From: Chloroflexota bacterium
Lineage (GTDB): Bacteria > Chloroflexota > Dehalococcoidia > Lucifugimonadales > Lucifugimonadaceae
Assembly (NCBI GenBank): GCA_027624075.1
Contig: JAQBUH010000020.1
Span: 1-40,219, forward strand
Length of the DNA stretch: 40,219 bases
Direction of reading: 5' to 3'
Shown here piece by piece: positions 23,650-32,213 of this stretch. The position numbers and the translations under genes were made by a program. The first letter of the stretch is position 1. Each line of letters begins with the position of its first letter. Below the pieces are notes generated by a model. The model saw only the letters and a list, made by a program, of their open reading frames with translations. It was not told the DNA's origin and searched no databases.

Positions 23650-24879
23650 CTACTTGAGGTACGGAAGCGCACGGTCGAGGATGGCGTGTGCGACCGCCAG
23701 CTTGTCCATGAGCGGCAACTGCTCCGCCGCGCCCGCCGCATCGACTATCGTAACGCGGTTCGTGTCTGTGCCGAAGCCTGAGCCGGGCTCGCTCACATCG
23801 TTTGCCACCGTAAACACAGCGCCCTTCGACGTCACCTTCGCCCGCGCCTTCTCCACAGCGTTTCCGGTCTCTGCTGCGAACGCCACCTTCACCAGCTTCG
23901 GCCCGGTGACCAGCGGCATCCAGTCCTCGTTCTTAACAAGCTCCAGCGTCAGTCCAGCGCCGTTCTTCTTGATCTTCTCTGCCGCGACCTCGGCCGGGCT
24001 GAAGTCCGATATGGCGGCGGCCATCACTAGCAGGTCTGCCTGTTGCGACGCCGCAAGCACCGCGTTGCGCATTCCGGCCACCGTGCGGACCTGTGACACC
24101 TCAACGCCTGCCGGCTCATCAAGCGCGGACGGAGCGCTGACCAGCGTCACCTCAGCGCCTCGGTCGCGCGCCGCCTCCGCCAGCGCGTAGCCCATCTTTC
24201 CTGACGACCTGTTCGATATGAAGCGCACAGGGTCGATTGGCTCCTGCGTGCCGCCCGCAGAGATCACAACCCTGCGGCCTGCGTAGTCGCCGCCGCGACC
24301 GATAGCCTGCCGGACCAGCCCCACTATTCGAAGCGGCTCCTCCATGCGGCCTTTGCCGATCAGCCCGGACGCCAGCCGTCCCTCGCCGGGACCTGCAATC
24401 ACCACGCCGCGCTCACGCAGGAGCGCCAGGTTCGCCTGCACAGCGGGCGCTGAATACATATTGGCGTCCATCGCCGGAGCGACGACCAGCGGCGCGTCTG
24501 TCGCAAGGACGGTCGCCCCCAGCGCGTCGTCAGAGAGCCCGAGCGCGAGCTTCGCCAGCGTGTTCGCCGTCGCAGGCGCAATAACGACACAGTCTGCGCT
24601 CAGAGCAAGCGCGACATGGTCGATCGCCATTGGCGAGTTGGCGTCCCAGAGGCTTGTCGTCACAGGCCGGTGGGTAAGCGCCGCAAAAGTCGCCTTGCCG
24701 ATGAACTCCTGCGCTGAGCCGGTGAGGACCACGTCCACCTGCGCGCCTGCCTGGACCAGCTTGCTGGCGAGGTCCGCGGCTTTGTACGCGGCGATGCTCC
24801 CGGTCACGCCGAGCACAACGTTCTTGCCCTTAAGAGGCAGGAAGCGCTCTGTAGCCGGCGGTGTTCCCAAGTTCGTCAT
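23650..24879 (-). CDS. coaBC: bifunctional phosphopantothenoylcysteine decarboxylase / phosphopantothenate-cysteine ligase
   Basis: Catalyses ligation of cysteine to 4'-phosphopantothenate (CoaB) and FMN-dependent decarboxylation (CoaC) in CoA synthesis. About 409 aa, typical length. The CoaC half shows VVLGVTGSIAAYKAADLASKLV, AIDHVALALSADCVVIAPATANTLAKLA (active-site His in IDH) and APAMDANMYSAPAVQANL (substrate-binding PxMNxxMW-like motif). The CoaB half shows VISAGGTQEPIDPVRFISNRSSGKMGYALAEAARDRGAEVTLVSAP. The ATG at 24879 has AGAGG five bases upstream; an in-frame codon at 24918 is less likely. It follows coaX on the same strand with about 105 bases between, so the pair covers pantothenate to phosphopantetheine. 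Confidence 0.96.
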   Translation of the reverse strand: MTNLGTPPATERFLPLKGKNVVLGVTGSIAAYKAADLASKLVQAGAQVDVVLTGSAQEFIGKATFAALTHRPVTTSLWDANSPMAIDHVALALSADCVVIAPATANTLAKLALGLSDDALGATVLATDAPLVVAPAMDANMYSAPAVQANLALLRERGVVIAGPGEGRLASGLIGKGRMEEPLRIVGLVRQAIGRGGDYAGRRVVISAGGTQEPIDPVRFISNRSSGKMGYALAEAARDRGAEVTLVSAPSALDEPAGVEVSQVRTVAGMRNAVLAASQQADLLVMAAAISDFSPAEVAAEKIKKNGAGLTLELVKNEDWMPLVTGPKLVKVAFAAETGNAVEKARAKVTSKGAVFTVANDVSEPGSGFGTDTNRVTIVDAAGAAEQLPLMDKLAVAHAILDRALPYLK

Positions 24880-24984
24880 ATCTGCCTCTTGCTCAACTGG
24901 ACCGTTCGTCCCGGTCACGGCTGCCAGGCGTGCTCACAGCGGCCCACTGGCTGACCGCGCCAGGCTCCGTCACACCCAAACAGG

Positions 24985-25767
24985 CTACCGGTTCATCTCG
25001 TGGACTATGCGCAGGCCCTTGAGAGTCAGGTCTTCGTCAAGCACGTCGAACACCTGTGTCAGCGGCTCGAACACCACCGCCAGCCCGCCGGTCGCAATGA
25101 CCTTGCACGCCTCTGGCTCGCCGGGGCTGAGTTCAGACTTGATCCGCCTCACCATTCCCTCTATTAGCTCGACGTAGCCGAAGATCAGCCCTGACTGCAT
25201 CGCCGTCACCGTGCTGCGGCCTATCGCCGTCTCGGGAGCGATCAACTCGACCCGCCGTAGCTGCGCCGTCCTGGTGTACAACGCCTCAGCCGCCAGCCGC
25301 AGCCCCGGAGCTATCGCCCCGCCAACGTACTCACCATCTTCGTTGATGGCGTCGAACACGGTAGCGGTGCCAATATCCACGACTATGGTGGGCTTGCCGT
25401 ACAGAGTTATGGCCGCAACAGCGTCAACGATACGGTCTGTGCCAACGTCCTGCGTCCTGTCGTAACTGATACGGATGCCGGTCTTCACGCCGGGGCCGAC
25501 CACCAGCGCGTCGATGCCTGTCAGGTCTGCGATGGCGTGACGGACCATCTGCGTGAGCGGCGGCACGACGGAGCACATCGCAACGGCGTCGAGCTGCTCA
25601 GGCGTAACGCCGCGGGCGTTCAGCAGTCCAGCCATGAGCAGTGCCAGCTCGTCTTCCGTGCGGTTGGGGTCGGTGGAGATCCTGCCGGTGGCGCGCAGGT
25701 GGTCGCCCTCGAACACGCCAAGAGTGACGTTTGTGTTGCCGATGTCGACGGCGAATAGAGTGTCCAT
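24985..25767 (-). CDS. coaX: type III pantothenate kinase
   Basis: Phosphorylates pantothenate, the first step of CoA synthesis. 260 aa, ASKHA fold. Motifs are FAVDIGNTNVTLGVFEG (phosphate-1, residues 5-21), VVPPLTQMVRHAI, VGPGVKTGIRISYDRTQDVGTDRIVDAVAA (the conserved DxGxDR), TIVVDIGTATVFDAI (phosphate-2), GGAIAPGLRLAAEALYTRTAQL and VIATGGLA. Type III kinases escape CoA feedback inhibition. The ATG at 25767 lies just 9 bases past a TATAAT box, so the message is probably leaderless. Confidence 0.96.
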   Translation of the reverse strand: MDTLFAVDIGNTNVTLGVFEGDHLRATGRISTDPNRTEDELALLMAGLLNARGVTPEQLDAVAMCSVVPPLTQMVRHAIADLTGIDALVVGPGVKTGIRISYDRTQDVGTDRIVDAVAAITLYGKPTIVVDIGTATVFDAINEDGEYVGGAIAPGLRLAAEALYTRTAQLRRVELIAPETAIGRSTVTAMQSGLIFGYVELIEGMVRRIKSELSPGEPEACKVIATGGLAVVFEPLTQVFDVLDEDLTLKGLRIVHEMNR

Positions 25768-25776
25768 ATGGGAGCA

Positions 25777-25782
25777 ATTATA
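25777..25782 (-). promoter_or_regulatory. -10 box of coaX
   Basis: Perfect TATAAT on the minus strand, ending 9 bases before the coaX ATG. Transcription should therefore begin at or within a few bases of the start codon, giving a leaderless or near-leaderless mRNA. No good -35 is seen. Confidence 0.55.
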
Positions 25783-25933
25783 CGTTCAGTACGTGAGCAG
25801 GGCGTCCGGCCGCAATTCCGGCTCTGGCAGGCCGCAGGGTTTCCCTCCGAACGTGATTTGGCCCGGTTGACATCCTGCCTGCGCAGGTAAGCCGACAACG
25901 CTGATCCGTAAGCAGGCGCCCTCCCGGCGCGGG

Positions 25934-25962
25934 ACGGCACCTTTCGACAAGCCTGTGACGAA
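25934..25962. repeat. palindromic repeat remnant
   Basis: TTTCGACAAGC followed by GACGAAGCTCAG resembles the CTTCGACAAGCTCAG arm of the repeat inserted in valS. Short and diverged. Confidence 0.4.
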
Positions 25963-25964
25963 GC

Positions 25965-26609
25965 TCAGCTGTTGCTGCCCGGATCTCCAGGATACGAGTA
26001 ACTGAACGATGAGTTGTACTGGCCGCCGTTCAGACGGCCGTCCATCTCGATCAACATTGGCACGCTCAGATCCAGCATCACGGCGGCATGAAGCGGACCG
26101 CAGTCGACTGGCCTGAAGCCAAGGTCGCTGATCAGCCCCGCAAGCACCGTTTTCGCCCCGGCGTCGTCCCCCGCGAACAGCACGTCACGCGGCTGCCCTG
26201 TGTGGTCGACCGGGTCCTCCAGCGTCGAGGAGAAGTTGCCTTTAAACGCGGTGATAACACGAGCGCCTGTGCCAATGGCGGCCGAAGTGAGCTCGGCCCC
26301 GGCGCGGCCGTCTGTGGGCTGTGCTGCGAACGGGTTCGTGATGTCCACGACGATCTTGCCGCGGAGCAGTTCGGCGTGCTTCGAGACAAGAGGAACAACC
26401 TCGGCGTATGGCACTGCGATCACCACGACCTCACCCGCCGAGATCGCTCCCTCGAAGCCGTAGACGCGGCTGTCTGCGCCGATCTCCGCCTGAAACTCCG
26501 TCTTAGTCTCCGGCCGACGGGAGCCGAAGGCTACGAAGTGGTCCGCATTTAGCCAGCCTCGGCCAAGTCCCGTCGCCATCCGCCCGGTCCCGAGAATTGC
26601 GATTCTCAT
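25965..26609 (-). CDS. NADP-dependent F420-type oxidoreductase family protein
   Basis: 214-aa Rossmann protein of the F420-dependent NADP oxidoreductase family (PF03807). The N-terminal dinucleotide motif is MRIAILGTGRMATGLGRGW, with AFGSRRPE after the second strand giving an NADP-type pocket. VVVIAVPYAEVVPLV and IVVDITNPF follow, then ARVITAFKGNFSSTL and DVLFAGDDAGAKTVLAGLISDLGFRPVDCGPL. The C-terminus (GQYNSSFSYSYPGDPGSNS) is unusual and polar. F420 binding cannot be proven from sequence, since some relatives are simply NADPH-dependent. Start ATG at 26609. A second member of the family lies at 29690. Confidence 0.85.
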   Translation of the reverse strand: MRIAILGTGRMATGLGRGWLNADHFVAFGSRRPETKTEFQAEIGADSRVYGFEGAISAGEVVVIAVPYAEVVPLVSKHAELLRGKIVVDITNPFAAQPTDGRAGAELTSAAIGTGARVITAFKGNFSSTLEDPVDHTGQPRDVLFAGDDAGAKTVLAGLISDLGFRPVDCGPLHAAVMLDLSVPMLIEMDGRLNGGQYNSSFSYSYPGDPGSNS

Positions 26610-26769
26610 GGTTTTCTAACTCCTGCGTTGACACGCCTGGCGCCGTGGATTTTCGCGTTATCGAAAAGCGGCGACTCCTGAGCGGCCAGTCTGCCTGGGT
26701 ACTGCCCGTGCAGACACTCCGCGGACTCTCCACCGCAGGTTCCCATGGGCAAAGGAAGGGAGCAAACCC

Positions 26770-27918
26770 TTACAGCCCGAACCTGCCAAACACGGCCTTC
26801 TTCACCGCCGCCACCGTCTGATCGGCGTACTGCTCAACCTCGCCGGCCGTGTCATCCGGAAGCGGCGGAGGCCCCGGTACATCGGCAAACGTCGTCAGCC
26901 CCTGCACAAGATCGTAATCTGGCGGCACCTGTTCGGGCAGAGCAAAACCAGTCATCTCCGCCATCGCCATCGTCCACGCCCTGGCAACCGCGCCCATGTC
27001 GTAGCCGCCGCCGCCGACAGCGACGGTCCTGCCACACTCGGCGCCAAGCGCCAGCAGCCGGGTCACAGCGGCTGTAAACCCCTGCGTCGTCAGCTGCAGG
27101 TGAGTCAGCGGGTCCTTGAAATGCGTGTCGATCCCCAGCTGCACGAACAGCACGTCCGGCTTGAAAGATCGCACAAGCGGCGGCACAAGCTGATCGAACG
27201 TTCGCAGCCACAGCTCATCCTGCGTGTACGGCGCAAGCGGCACGTTGACCGAATATCCCTCGCCAGCGCCCTCACCTGTCTCCTCAACGAAACCACTTCC
27301 CGGGAACAGCCACTGACCGCCTTCGTGAAGCGATATCGTGAGCACACGGTCCGTGCCGTAGAAAGCCGCCTGCACACCGTCGCCGTGGTGACAGTCGATA
27401 TCGACATACGCAACACGCAGACCGCTATCTGCCAGCCCTCTGATCGCAATCGCAGCGTCGTTGAACACGCCGAAACCGGAGGCGCGGTTAGACATGGCAT
27501 GGTGGTGAACGCCGCCGGCGGGAGCGAACGCCACTGGAACAGCGCCGGATTGAACGAGCTCAGTTGCGACAAGCGTGCCGCCGGCTGTCAGCGCGGTAGA
27601 GTCGTAAATCCCCTTGCGCGGAGGGTTGTCGCCCGGTCCGATGCCGAACTCGTACATGTTCGGGACGATACCGCCGGCTCCGATCACCCGGACCGCGTCC
27701 ACGTAATCAGCGTCGTGATAGCGCAGGATCTCTTCGCGTGAGGCAGGCCGTGGCTCCACCTGTAGCAGAGATGGCGAGTCCAGCACGCCGGACGCGCGCA
27801 TCAACTCATGCATGTAACGCAGCCGCACTGGCCGCATGGGGTGGTTCGGGCTCAGCACATGCCGAGAAAGCTCGTCGCTGTAGACAAGCGCTGCGCTCGC
27901 TCTGGATGGCTCTGTCAT
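26770..27918 (-). CDS. histone deacetylase-like / acetoin-utilisation AcuC-like deacetylase
   Basis: 382-aa zinc-dependent deacetylase of the HDAC/AcuC/acetylpolyamine amidohydrolase superfamily. The tandem active-site His is in PAGGVHHHAMSNRASGFGVFND (139-140). Zinc ligands are in YVDIDCHHGDGVQ (D175, H177) and the downstream LGIDTHFKDPLTHLQLT Asp. GGGGYDM near residue 315 carries the catalytic Tyr. The N-terminus LSPNHPMRPVRL is the usual AcuC-like start. Substrate could be an acetylated protein or polyamine; AcuC in Bacillus acts on acetyl-CoA synthetase, but no acs is nearby. A stretch of 160 bases separates it from the next gene on the same strand. Confidence 0.93.
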   Translation of the reverse strand: MTEPSRASAALVYSDELSRHVLSPNHPMRPVRLRYMHELMRASGVLDSPSLLQVEPRPASREEILRYHDADYVDAVRVIGAGGIVPNMYEFGIGPGDNPPRKGIYDSTALTAGGTLVATELVQSGAVPVAFAPAGGVHHHAMSNRASGFGVFNDAAIAIRGLADSGLRVAYVDIDCHHGDGVQAAFYGTDRVLTISLHEGGQWLFPGSGFVEETGEGAGEGYSVNVPLAPYTQDELWLRTFDQLVPPLVRSFKPDVLFVQLGIDTHFKDPLTHLQLTTQGFTAAVTRLLALGAECGRTVAVGGGGYDMGAVARAWTMAMAEMTGFALPEQVPPDYDLVQGLTTFADVPGPPPLPDDTAGEVEQYADQTVAAVKKAVFGRFGL

Positions 27919-28083
27919 TGCATCTGCCGTTCAGGGCAATCAGAAAGGTAACTGCCCGGTATCCGTTCGGTAACTGGCTCGCGATGACCGTAGGATTCGA
28001 GGTGAACACGATATCCGATACGCGTGTGGTGGGCGACATGCGGTGGGGGAAAGACGAGGCGTAACGTGCCGCGGCGGATTGAC

Positions 28084-29598
28084 CTAATGGCGTTTGGTCC
28101 GGAAACGCCTGCGGTTCACGCGGAACGACCATACGAAGAACACGACTGCCGCGGCGGCCATGCCGATCAGAGGGCCGGTCCAGTTGAAACCGTCTTTGCC
28201 AGGGGAGTCGCCGTCGCCAGCCGTGACACCCGCGGACGGGACCTGCCCGCCCTGTTCGGTCCGGGCAGTTGCAGTCGGTTGCGTTGTGGCGTCACTCGAG
28301 TTGCCCGAGCTGGCCGGTCCGGCCGCCTGCGGGGTGCTTGTTGGGCGAACTGGCGGCTCGGGCGTTGCTGGTGGCGGCGGCAACTCACTCGCGCCAAGCC
28401 GCGCCCGCCACTCGTTCTCAAGTTGCCACAGCTCCGTGCCGTAGGCGCCCTGGACCGCCTCGGCAGCACTGCTTCCCTCATTGATCATTCGCAGCGTCTC
28501 GGCCATCGGGCCGGCGCCGCGAGTCTCGATCAACTCGCCGACGAAGCTGCCAACCTGTAAGTAATACAGGCCAACCTCACTGCCCAGCGCAGGCCCGGTG
28601 TTGCGGTTCCGGAGCGTTAGCAGCCTGTCTGCCGCGGCCGCGCTGCGCAGTTGCGACGTGTAGCCGCTCGAAGATCCGGCCTCGAAGTACTGCGCCAGTC
28701 CCTCGTGCAGCCAGGACGGCACGCCGGGCGAGAGCGGCGAGTTCACCTTCGTGTTCACCAGCAGGTGTGTAAGCTCATGGACGACGCTCCCCGCAGACGG
28801 CCCGCCGAGGACGAAGACGCCATACCGCTCCATCGCGAAGCCACCGAAGAAGACGCCGTCGCTGGATGCCGCGCTTGTTGGCGGGAACACAGAGTTGAAC
28901 TCCCGCACGTTCGGGTAGATCACCGCCCTGAACCGTCCTACCGAGTCAGGGTCGAGTCCCAGCGCAGACGCGATCGGACGCCACGTCGTCGAGACTCGCT
29001 CGGCCAGTCTTCCCGCGGCCGCGGCAGAAAACCCGTAGTAGTGGAAGTCGAGGGGGATGTCTGGCGCCGATAGGACCCGCCAGTCCCTGGCAGGGTCAAG
29101 GTAGAGGAACCTCTCAGGTTCAGTGGCACTGACCGAGCCGTCGCTGCCGGTCAGCTCGAAAAATACCTCGAACTCGGCGCCTGGCGGGTAGTAGGCGCGG
29201 ACGCCGGTGTCGATCGTGAAGGCTGCCGTCAGTTTGCCGCCCCCGGACGCGCCGGTCCCGATCTTGAACTCAGGATAGGCGTAAGAAGATACGTTCTGGT
29301 CGCCAGTGGCGGAGAAAACCGCCCGCACTTCGATAATCGACAGGCCCGGGTCGGTCAGGTCCGCCTCGAGTGTCACATTGACCCCGCGTCCGAACTCGAT
29401 CTCGTGCCTGATCGAGACCGCCTGGACGAGATCTCCGTCAGCGGCGGCATTGGCGGCTCGTGTCTGCCGCGCGGGAACGGCGAGAAACAGCGCCAGGGCG
29501 AGCGCGAATAGCACGGCCTGCGCCGAAGCCCGGCCAGCGAACGGCGCGTCGCGTCGCGTTGGTTCAGCGGCTGAGCGGTCCTGCAAGTGCGTTCCCAT
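28084..29598 (-). CDS. membrane-anchored peptidase MA-like metalloprotease
   Basis: 504 aa. An N-terminal hydrophobic segment (AQAVLFALALALFLAVPA, ending ARQTRA, near residues 28-50) looks like a cleavable signal. The zinc-protease motif is SVVHELTHLLVN, followed about 20 residues later by WLHEGLAQYFE, giving the HExxH...E gluzincin pattern of peptidase MA (PF13485) proteins. A Pro/Thr/Ser-rich linker (PPPPATPEPPVRPTSTPQ...) leads to a single C-terminal membrane helix (LIGMAAAAVVFFVWSFRV) and a basic tail (NRRRFRTKRH). The catalytic domain should therefore lie outside the membrane. The start may be an internal codon; the 29598 ATG is used here. Substrate unknown. Confidence 0.87.
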   Translation of the reverse strand: MGTHLQDRSAAEPTRRDAPFAGRASAQAVLFALALALFLAVPARQTRAANAAADGDLVQAVSIRHEIEFGRGVNVTLEADLTDPGLSIIEVRAVFSATGDQNVSSYAYPEFKIGTGASGGGKLTAAFTIDTGVRAYYPPGAEFEVFFELTGSDGSVSATEPERFLYLDPARDWRVLSAPDIPLDFHYYGFSAAAAGRLAERVSTTWRPIASALGLDPDSVGRFRAVIYPNVREFNSVFPPTSAASSDGVFFGGFAMERYGVFVLGGPSAGSVVHELTHLLVNTKVNSPLSPGVPSWLHEGLAQYFEAGSSSGYTSQLRSAAAADRLLTLRNRNTGPALGSEVGLYYLQVGSFVGELIETRGAGPMAETLRMINEGSSAAEAVQGAYGTELWQLENEWRARLGASELPPPPATPEPPVRPTSTPQAAGPASSGNSSDATTQPTATARTEQGGQVPSAGVTAGDGDSPGKDGFNWTGPLIGMAAAAVVFFVWSFRVNRRRFRTKRH

Positions 29599-29689
29599 TC
29601 ATAGATTGAAACGCACAAACCCGCGGCGCGGGTTGCGGCGAGCAGCCAAATTTCGGCAACGGACAGCGCAAACAGTGCGACGGGCCAGC

Positions 29690-30358
29690 CTAGATGCCTA
29701 CCACCTTGATCGACCCGTGCGCCTTGTAGATGCGGTTGATGTTTATGAGCAGCGCTGTTGCGCCCTCCAGGTACCTGGCATTCTCCAGCGCGCCCGCGTT
29801 AACGCCGCGGATGCCCTGCATCTGATCGGCAAGCCCCATCACCGTCTTCAGCGCGTCGGCGTCATCTGAGCAGACCAGCGCGTCTGTGTTCAGGCGCGAT
29901 CCGGGGCGGAGCAGGCCACGCGCCGGCACCGTGTGGAACGCCGCCACCCAGCGTGCCTCCGGCACCTCCCGCTCAGCCTCTTCCGCCGCCGAGCCCGTCG
30001 GAGGAGCGATTCCCCTCGCCTGCCCGCTAACGAACTCCAGGGGAGCGATGGTGTTGACGCAGATCTTGCCACGCAACTGGCGGCCAATCTCGTGGAGGGT
30101 CGTGATCATTCCCGAGTACGGCACTGTCAGGAACGCCACCTCGCACCCGGCCGCTGCGCCTGTGTTGTCCGCCCCTGAGAAGTTGGGCGCGATCTCCTCG
30201 CTGCCACAGGTGTCGGCCAGTTCGCGCGCCGTTTCGATAGCCCGGCCCTCGTCGCGCGATCCGATCACGATATCGTGACCTGCGAGTGCTAGCTGCATCC
30301 CCAGCCCTCGGCCTTCAGGACCGGTTCCGCCAATCATGCCGATCTTCAAATCACGCAA
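29690..30358 (-). CDS. NADPH-dependent F420 reductase-like protein
   Basis: 222 aa, close to npdG/Fno enzymes that move hydride between F420 and NADP. The motif KIGMIGGTGPEGRGLGMQLALAGHDIVIGSRDEGRA is the Gly-rich NADP loop of that family. CEVAFLTVPYSGM, ICVNTIAPLEF, WVAAFHTVPARGL and the closing ENARYLEGATALLININRIYKAHGSIKVVGI also fit well. The annotated start is TTG 30358, but AGGGA abuts it; TTG 30349 (MKIGMIGG) has a better spacing of about 9 bases. It suggests that the host uses coenzyme F420, as many Chloroflexota and Actinobacteria do. Its relative at 25965 is more diverged. Confidence 0.88.
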   Translation of the reverse strand: MRDLKIGMIGGTGPEGRGLGMQLALAGHDIVIGSRDEGRAIETARELADTCGSEEIAPNFSGADNTGAAAGCEVAFLTVPYSGMITTLHEIGRQLRGKICVNTIAPLEFVSGQARGIAPPTGSAAEEAEREVPEARWVAAFHTVPARGLLRPGSRLNTDALVCSDDADALKTVMGLADQMQGIRGVNAGALENARYLEGATALLININRIYKAHGSIKVVGI

Positions 30359-30513
30359 TCCCTATGTGTTTGAGCCGCTTTGACACAGGCAATGCGCCAT
30401 CGTAGCATCCGCCTGCCTTACCGCAAGTTTTAATCTCACCCTCCCCTGCGGCTCACCACTGTTAGCACATGGTAGTAGCCGGCAGCAGACGGCAATCGGA
30501 CGGACCTGCTCAA

Positions 30514-31428
30514 ATGCGTTATTACCAGTTCACCATTGACGGCCAGCGGCGTCTCGGCGTCGAGAAGGCAGACGGCCAGATCACCGACCTCACCTCGATA
30601 GAGCCACGGCTGCGGTCTACCAATGACCTCTTCAACGCCGCAGTGATAACCGGCGCAACCGCAGACGCCGTAGCCGAAGGTGTCATCTCAAGGGGTGCCA
30701 GCGGTGGCGTAAAGACGCACTCATACGGCTCACTTTCCGGCGCCGGTCAGCCTGGCGGCGGCAGGCACAGGCTGCTTCCGCCCATCGACGCGCGAGAGGT
30801 GTGGGCATTCGGCGTCACCTATATGGACTCGATGCGGGAGCGGCAGGCGGAGAGCGGCACGCCGGACGTCTACGCGAAGGTGTACAACGCGGAGCGTCCC
30901 GAGGCGTTCTTCAAGGCGACGGGCGACCGTGTCCAGCCTCCGTTTGGTGACGTTGGGATCCGGGCAGACTCCAAATGGAACGTTCCGGAGCCGGAACTGG
31001 CATTCGTGGTCTTCGACGGCAGGATCGTCGGTTACACGGCAGGGAACGACATGAGCAGCAGGACGATCGAGGGTGAGAACCCGCTCTACCTGCCGCAGGC
31101 CAAGGTGTATGAAAAATCGGTCTCGTTCGGGCCGTGCCTCGTGACCGCAGAGTCGATCGGCGACCCGCAGAAGCTGGATGTGACACTGACTATCGAGCGC
31201 GGTGGGAAAAGGGTCTTCCGCGGGACTGCGAACACCTCCAGCATGAAGCGGGACTGCGCCTACCTCGCAGACTGGCTGCAGCGCCACAACCCGGTGCCAG
31301 ACGGAACGGTCGCTTTAACCGGCACTGGCACGATTCCGCCACCGGACTTCACACTGGCCGCAGGGGATGTCGTCTCTGTTGAGATCGAAAAGATCGGCAC
31401 GCTGGTGAACACGGTCGTCGGCGTCTAG
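30514..31428 (+). CDS. fumarylacetoacetate hydrolase family protein
   Basis: 304-aa FAH-fold enzyme acting on beta-dicarbonyl or 2-keto-3-deoxy acids. The metal/acid site is visible in WNVPEPELAFVVFDGRIVGYTAGNDMSSR. The stretch TIEGENPLYLPQAKVYEKSVSFGPCL resembles 2-keto-3-deoxy-arabinonate dehydratase-like members more than true FAH. WAFGVTYMDSMRERQAESG lies near residue 95. The ATG at 30514 is preferred to 30469 because the protein then begins with a typical MRYYQFTIDGQRRLGVE. Role by analogy: sugar-acid or aromatic degradation. It is the first gene of the plus-strand block that ends at 35963, though gaps of about 110-140 bases suggest it is a separate unit. Confidence 0.88.
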   Translation: MRYYQFTIDGQRRLGVEKADGQITDLTSIEPRLRSTNDLFNAAVITGATADAVAEGVISRGASGGVKTHSYGSLSGAGQPGGGRHRLLPPIDAREVWAFGVTYMDSMRERQAESGTPDVYAKVYNAERPEAFFKATGDRVQPPFGDVGIRADSKWNVPEPELAFVVFDGRIVGYTAGNDMSSRTIEGENPLYLPQAKVYEKSVSFGPCLVTAESIGDPQKLDVTLTIERGGKRVFRGTANTSSMKRDCAYLADWLQRHNPVPDGTVALTGTGTIPPPDFTLAAGDVVSVEIEKIGTLVNTVVGV

Positions 31429-31564
31429 CCCGGCGGCCGCCAGGTGACCGATAGTATTCCCGGTAGAGCCGCCACCCTCACAAAAGCCGTAAACTCGTCA
31501 TGACCGGGGCGATGTACGCACCGGCCGGAAAAACCGGGTGGTCCGGGTGCAGGCACCCCAGGCA

Positions 31565-32212
31565 ATGACTCCTCAACCGCGACCCATCTTACGGAAGCTG
31601 CCCGGACCAGCTCGGTGGCGCCGGCCTGGGCTGAGCCGGCTGACGCTCATCCTGGTCCCCGCAATGGCCGGGCTCTTTGCCGCGTGTGGCACTGACTTCG
31701 TTGAGCCTGCCGTCGCCGGCGCGAGGGTGGAGACACCAACGCCGCAGGCCACCGTGTTCCGCGTGATACCTGTGACGCCGGTTGCGACGGCCACGCCGCA
31801 GCCGCTGGCAGTCGGCCCTGACGGCTCTTTCCAGCGGCCTTTCCCGGCCGAGATCGATCCCAGCCGCACCGGCGCCGGTCTGCCTTCGGATGTCGTTATC
31901 AACTTCTGGACCGAGTACCTGAGCGGCGCCCGGCTGATCGTCGAGGGCAGCCGCATCGACGCTCATCTGTGCGCAGACGGCAGCCTGCTCCCCGGGTCCG
32001 CGTCGTCAATCGTGCCTGCCGGCGCCTGGGGACTCAGACCCGCCTCAGGAGAGTGGTACGAGGTTATCCTTGGCAGCGAAAACCGGTCTGGACGAATCTC
32101 CGGATTCACGACGCTCTCACGCGCGGGCGCGTCAACCGTGGCCCTGAATGATGGCGTCGCCGTCGTCTCGGTCACCGATTCGGACCTGTGCGCAGATTTG
32201 GGAGGGTTTTAG
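31565..32212 (+). CDS. lipoprotein of unknown function
   Basis: About 215 aa. A basic N-terminus (RKLPGPARWRRPGLSR) precedes a hydrophobic stretch (LTLILVPAMAGLFAAC) ending in a lipobox with Cys near residue 40. A Thr/Pro/Ala linker follows (TPTPQATVFRVIPVTPVATATPQP), and then a single domain of about 130 residues (FWTEYLSGARLIVEGSRIDAHLCADG..., WGLRPASGEWYEVILGSENRSGRISGFTT). The domain contains paired cysteines (HLCADG, SDLCADL) likely to form a disulfide. No family recognised. ATG 31565 is used; GTG 31538 would only add a short extension. Its stop lies 2 bases before the moxR start, so the two genes are coupled. Confidence 0.75.
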   Translation: MTPQPRPILRKLPGPARWRRPGLSRLTLILVPAMAGLFAACGTDFVEPAVAGARVETPTPQATVFRVIPVTPVATATPQPLAVGPDGSFQRPFPAEIDPSRTGAGLPSDVVINFWTEYLSGARLIVEGSRIDAHLCADGSLLPGSASSIVPAGAWGLRPASGEWYEVILGSENRSGRISGFTTLSRAGASTVALNDGVAVVSVTDSDLCADLGGF

Positions 32213-32213
32213 T

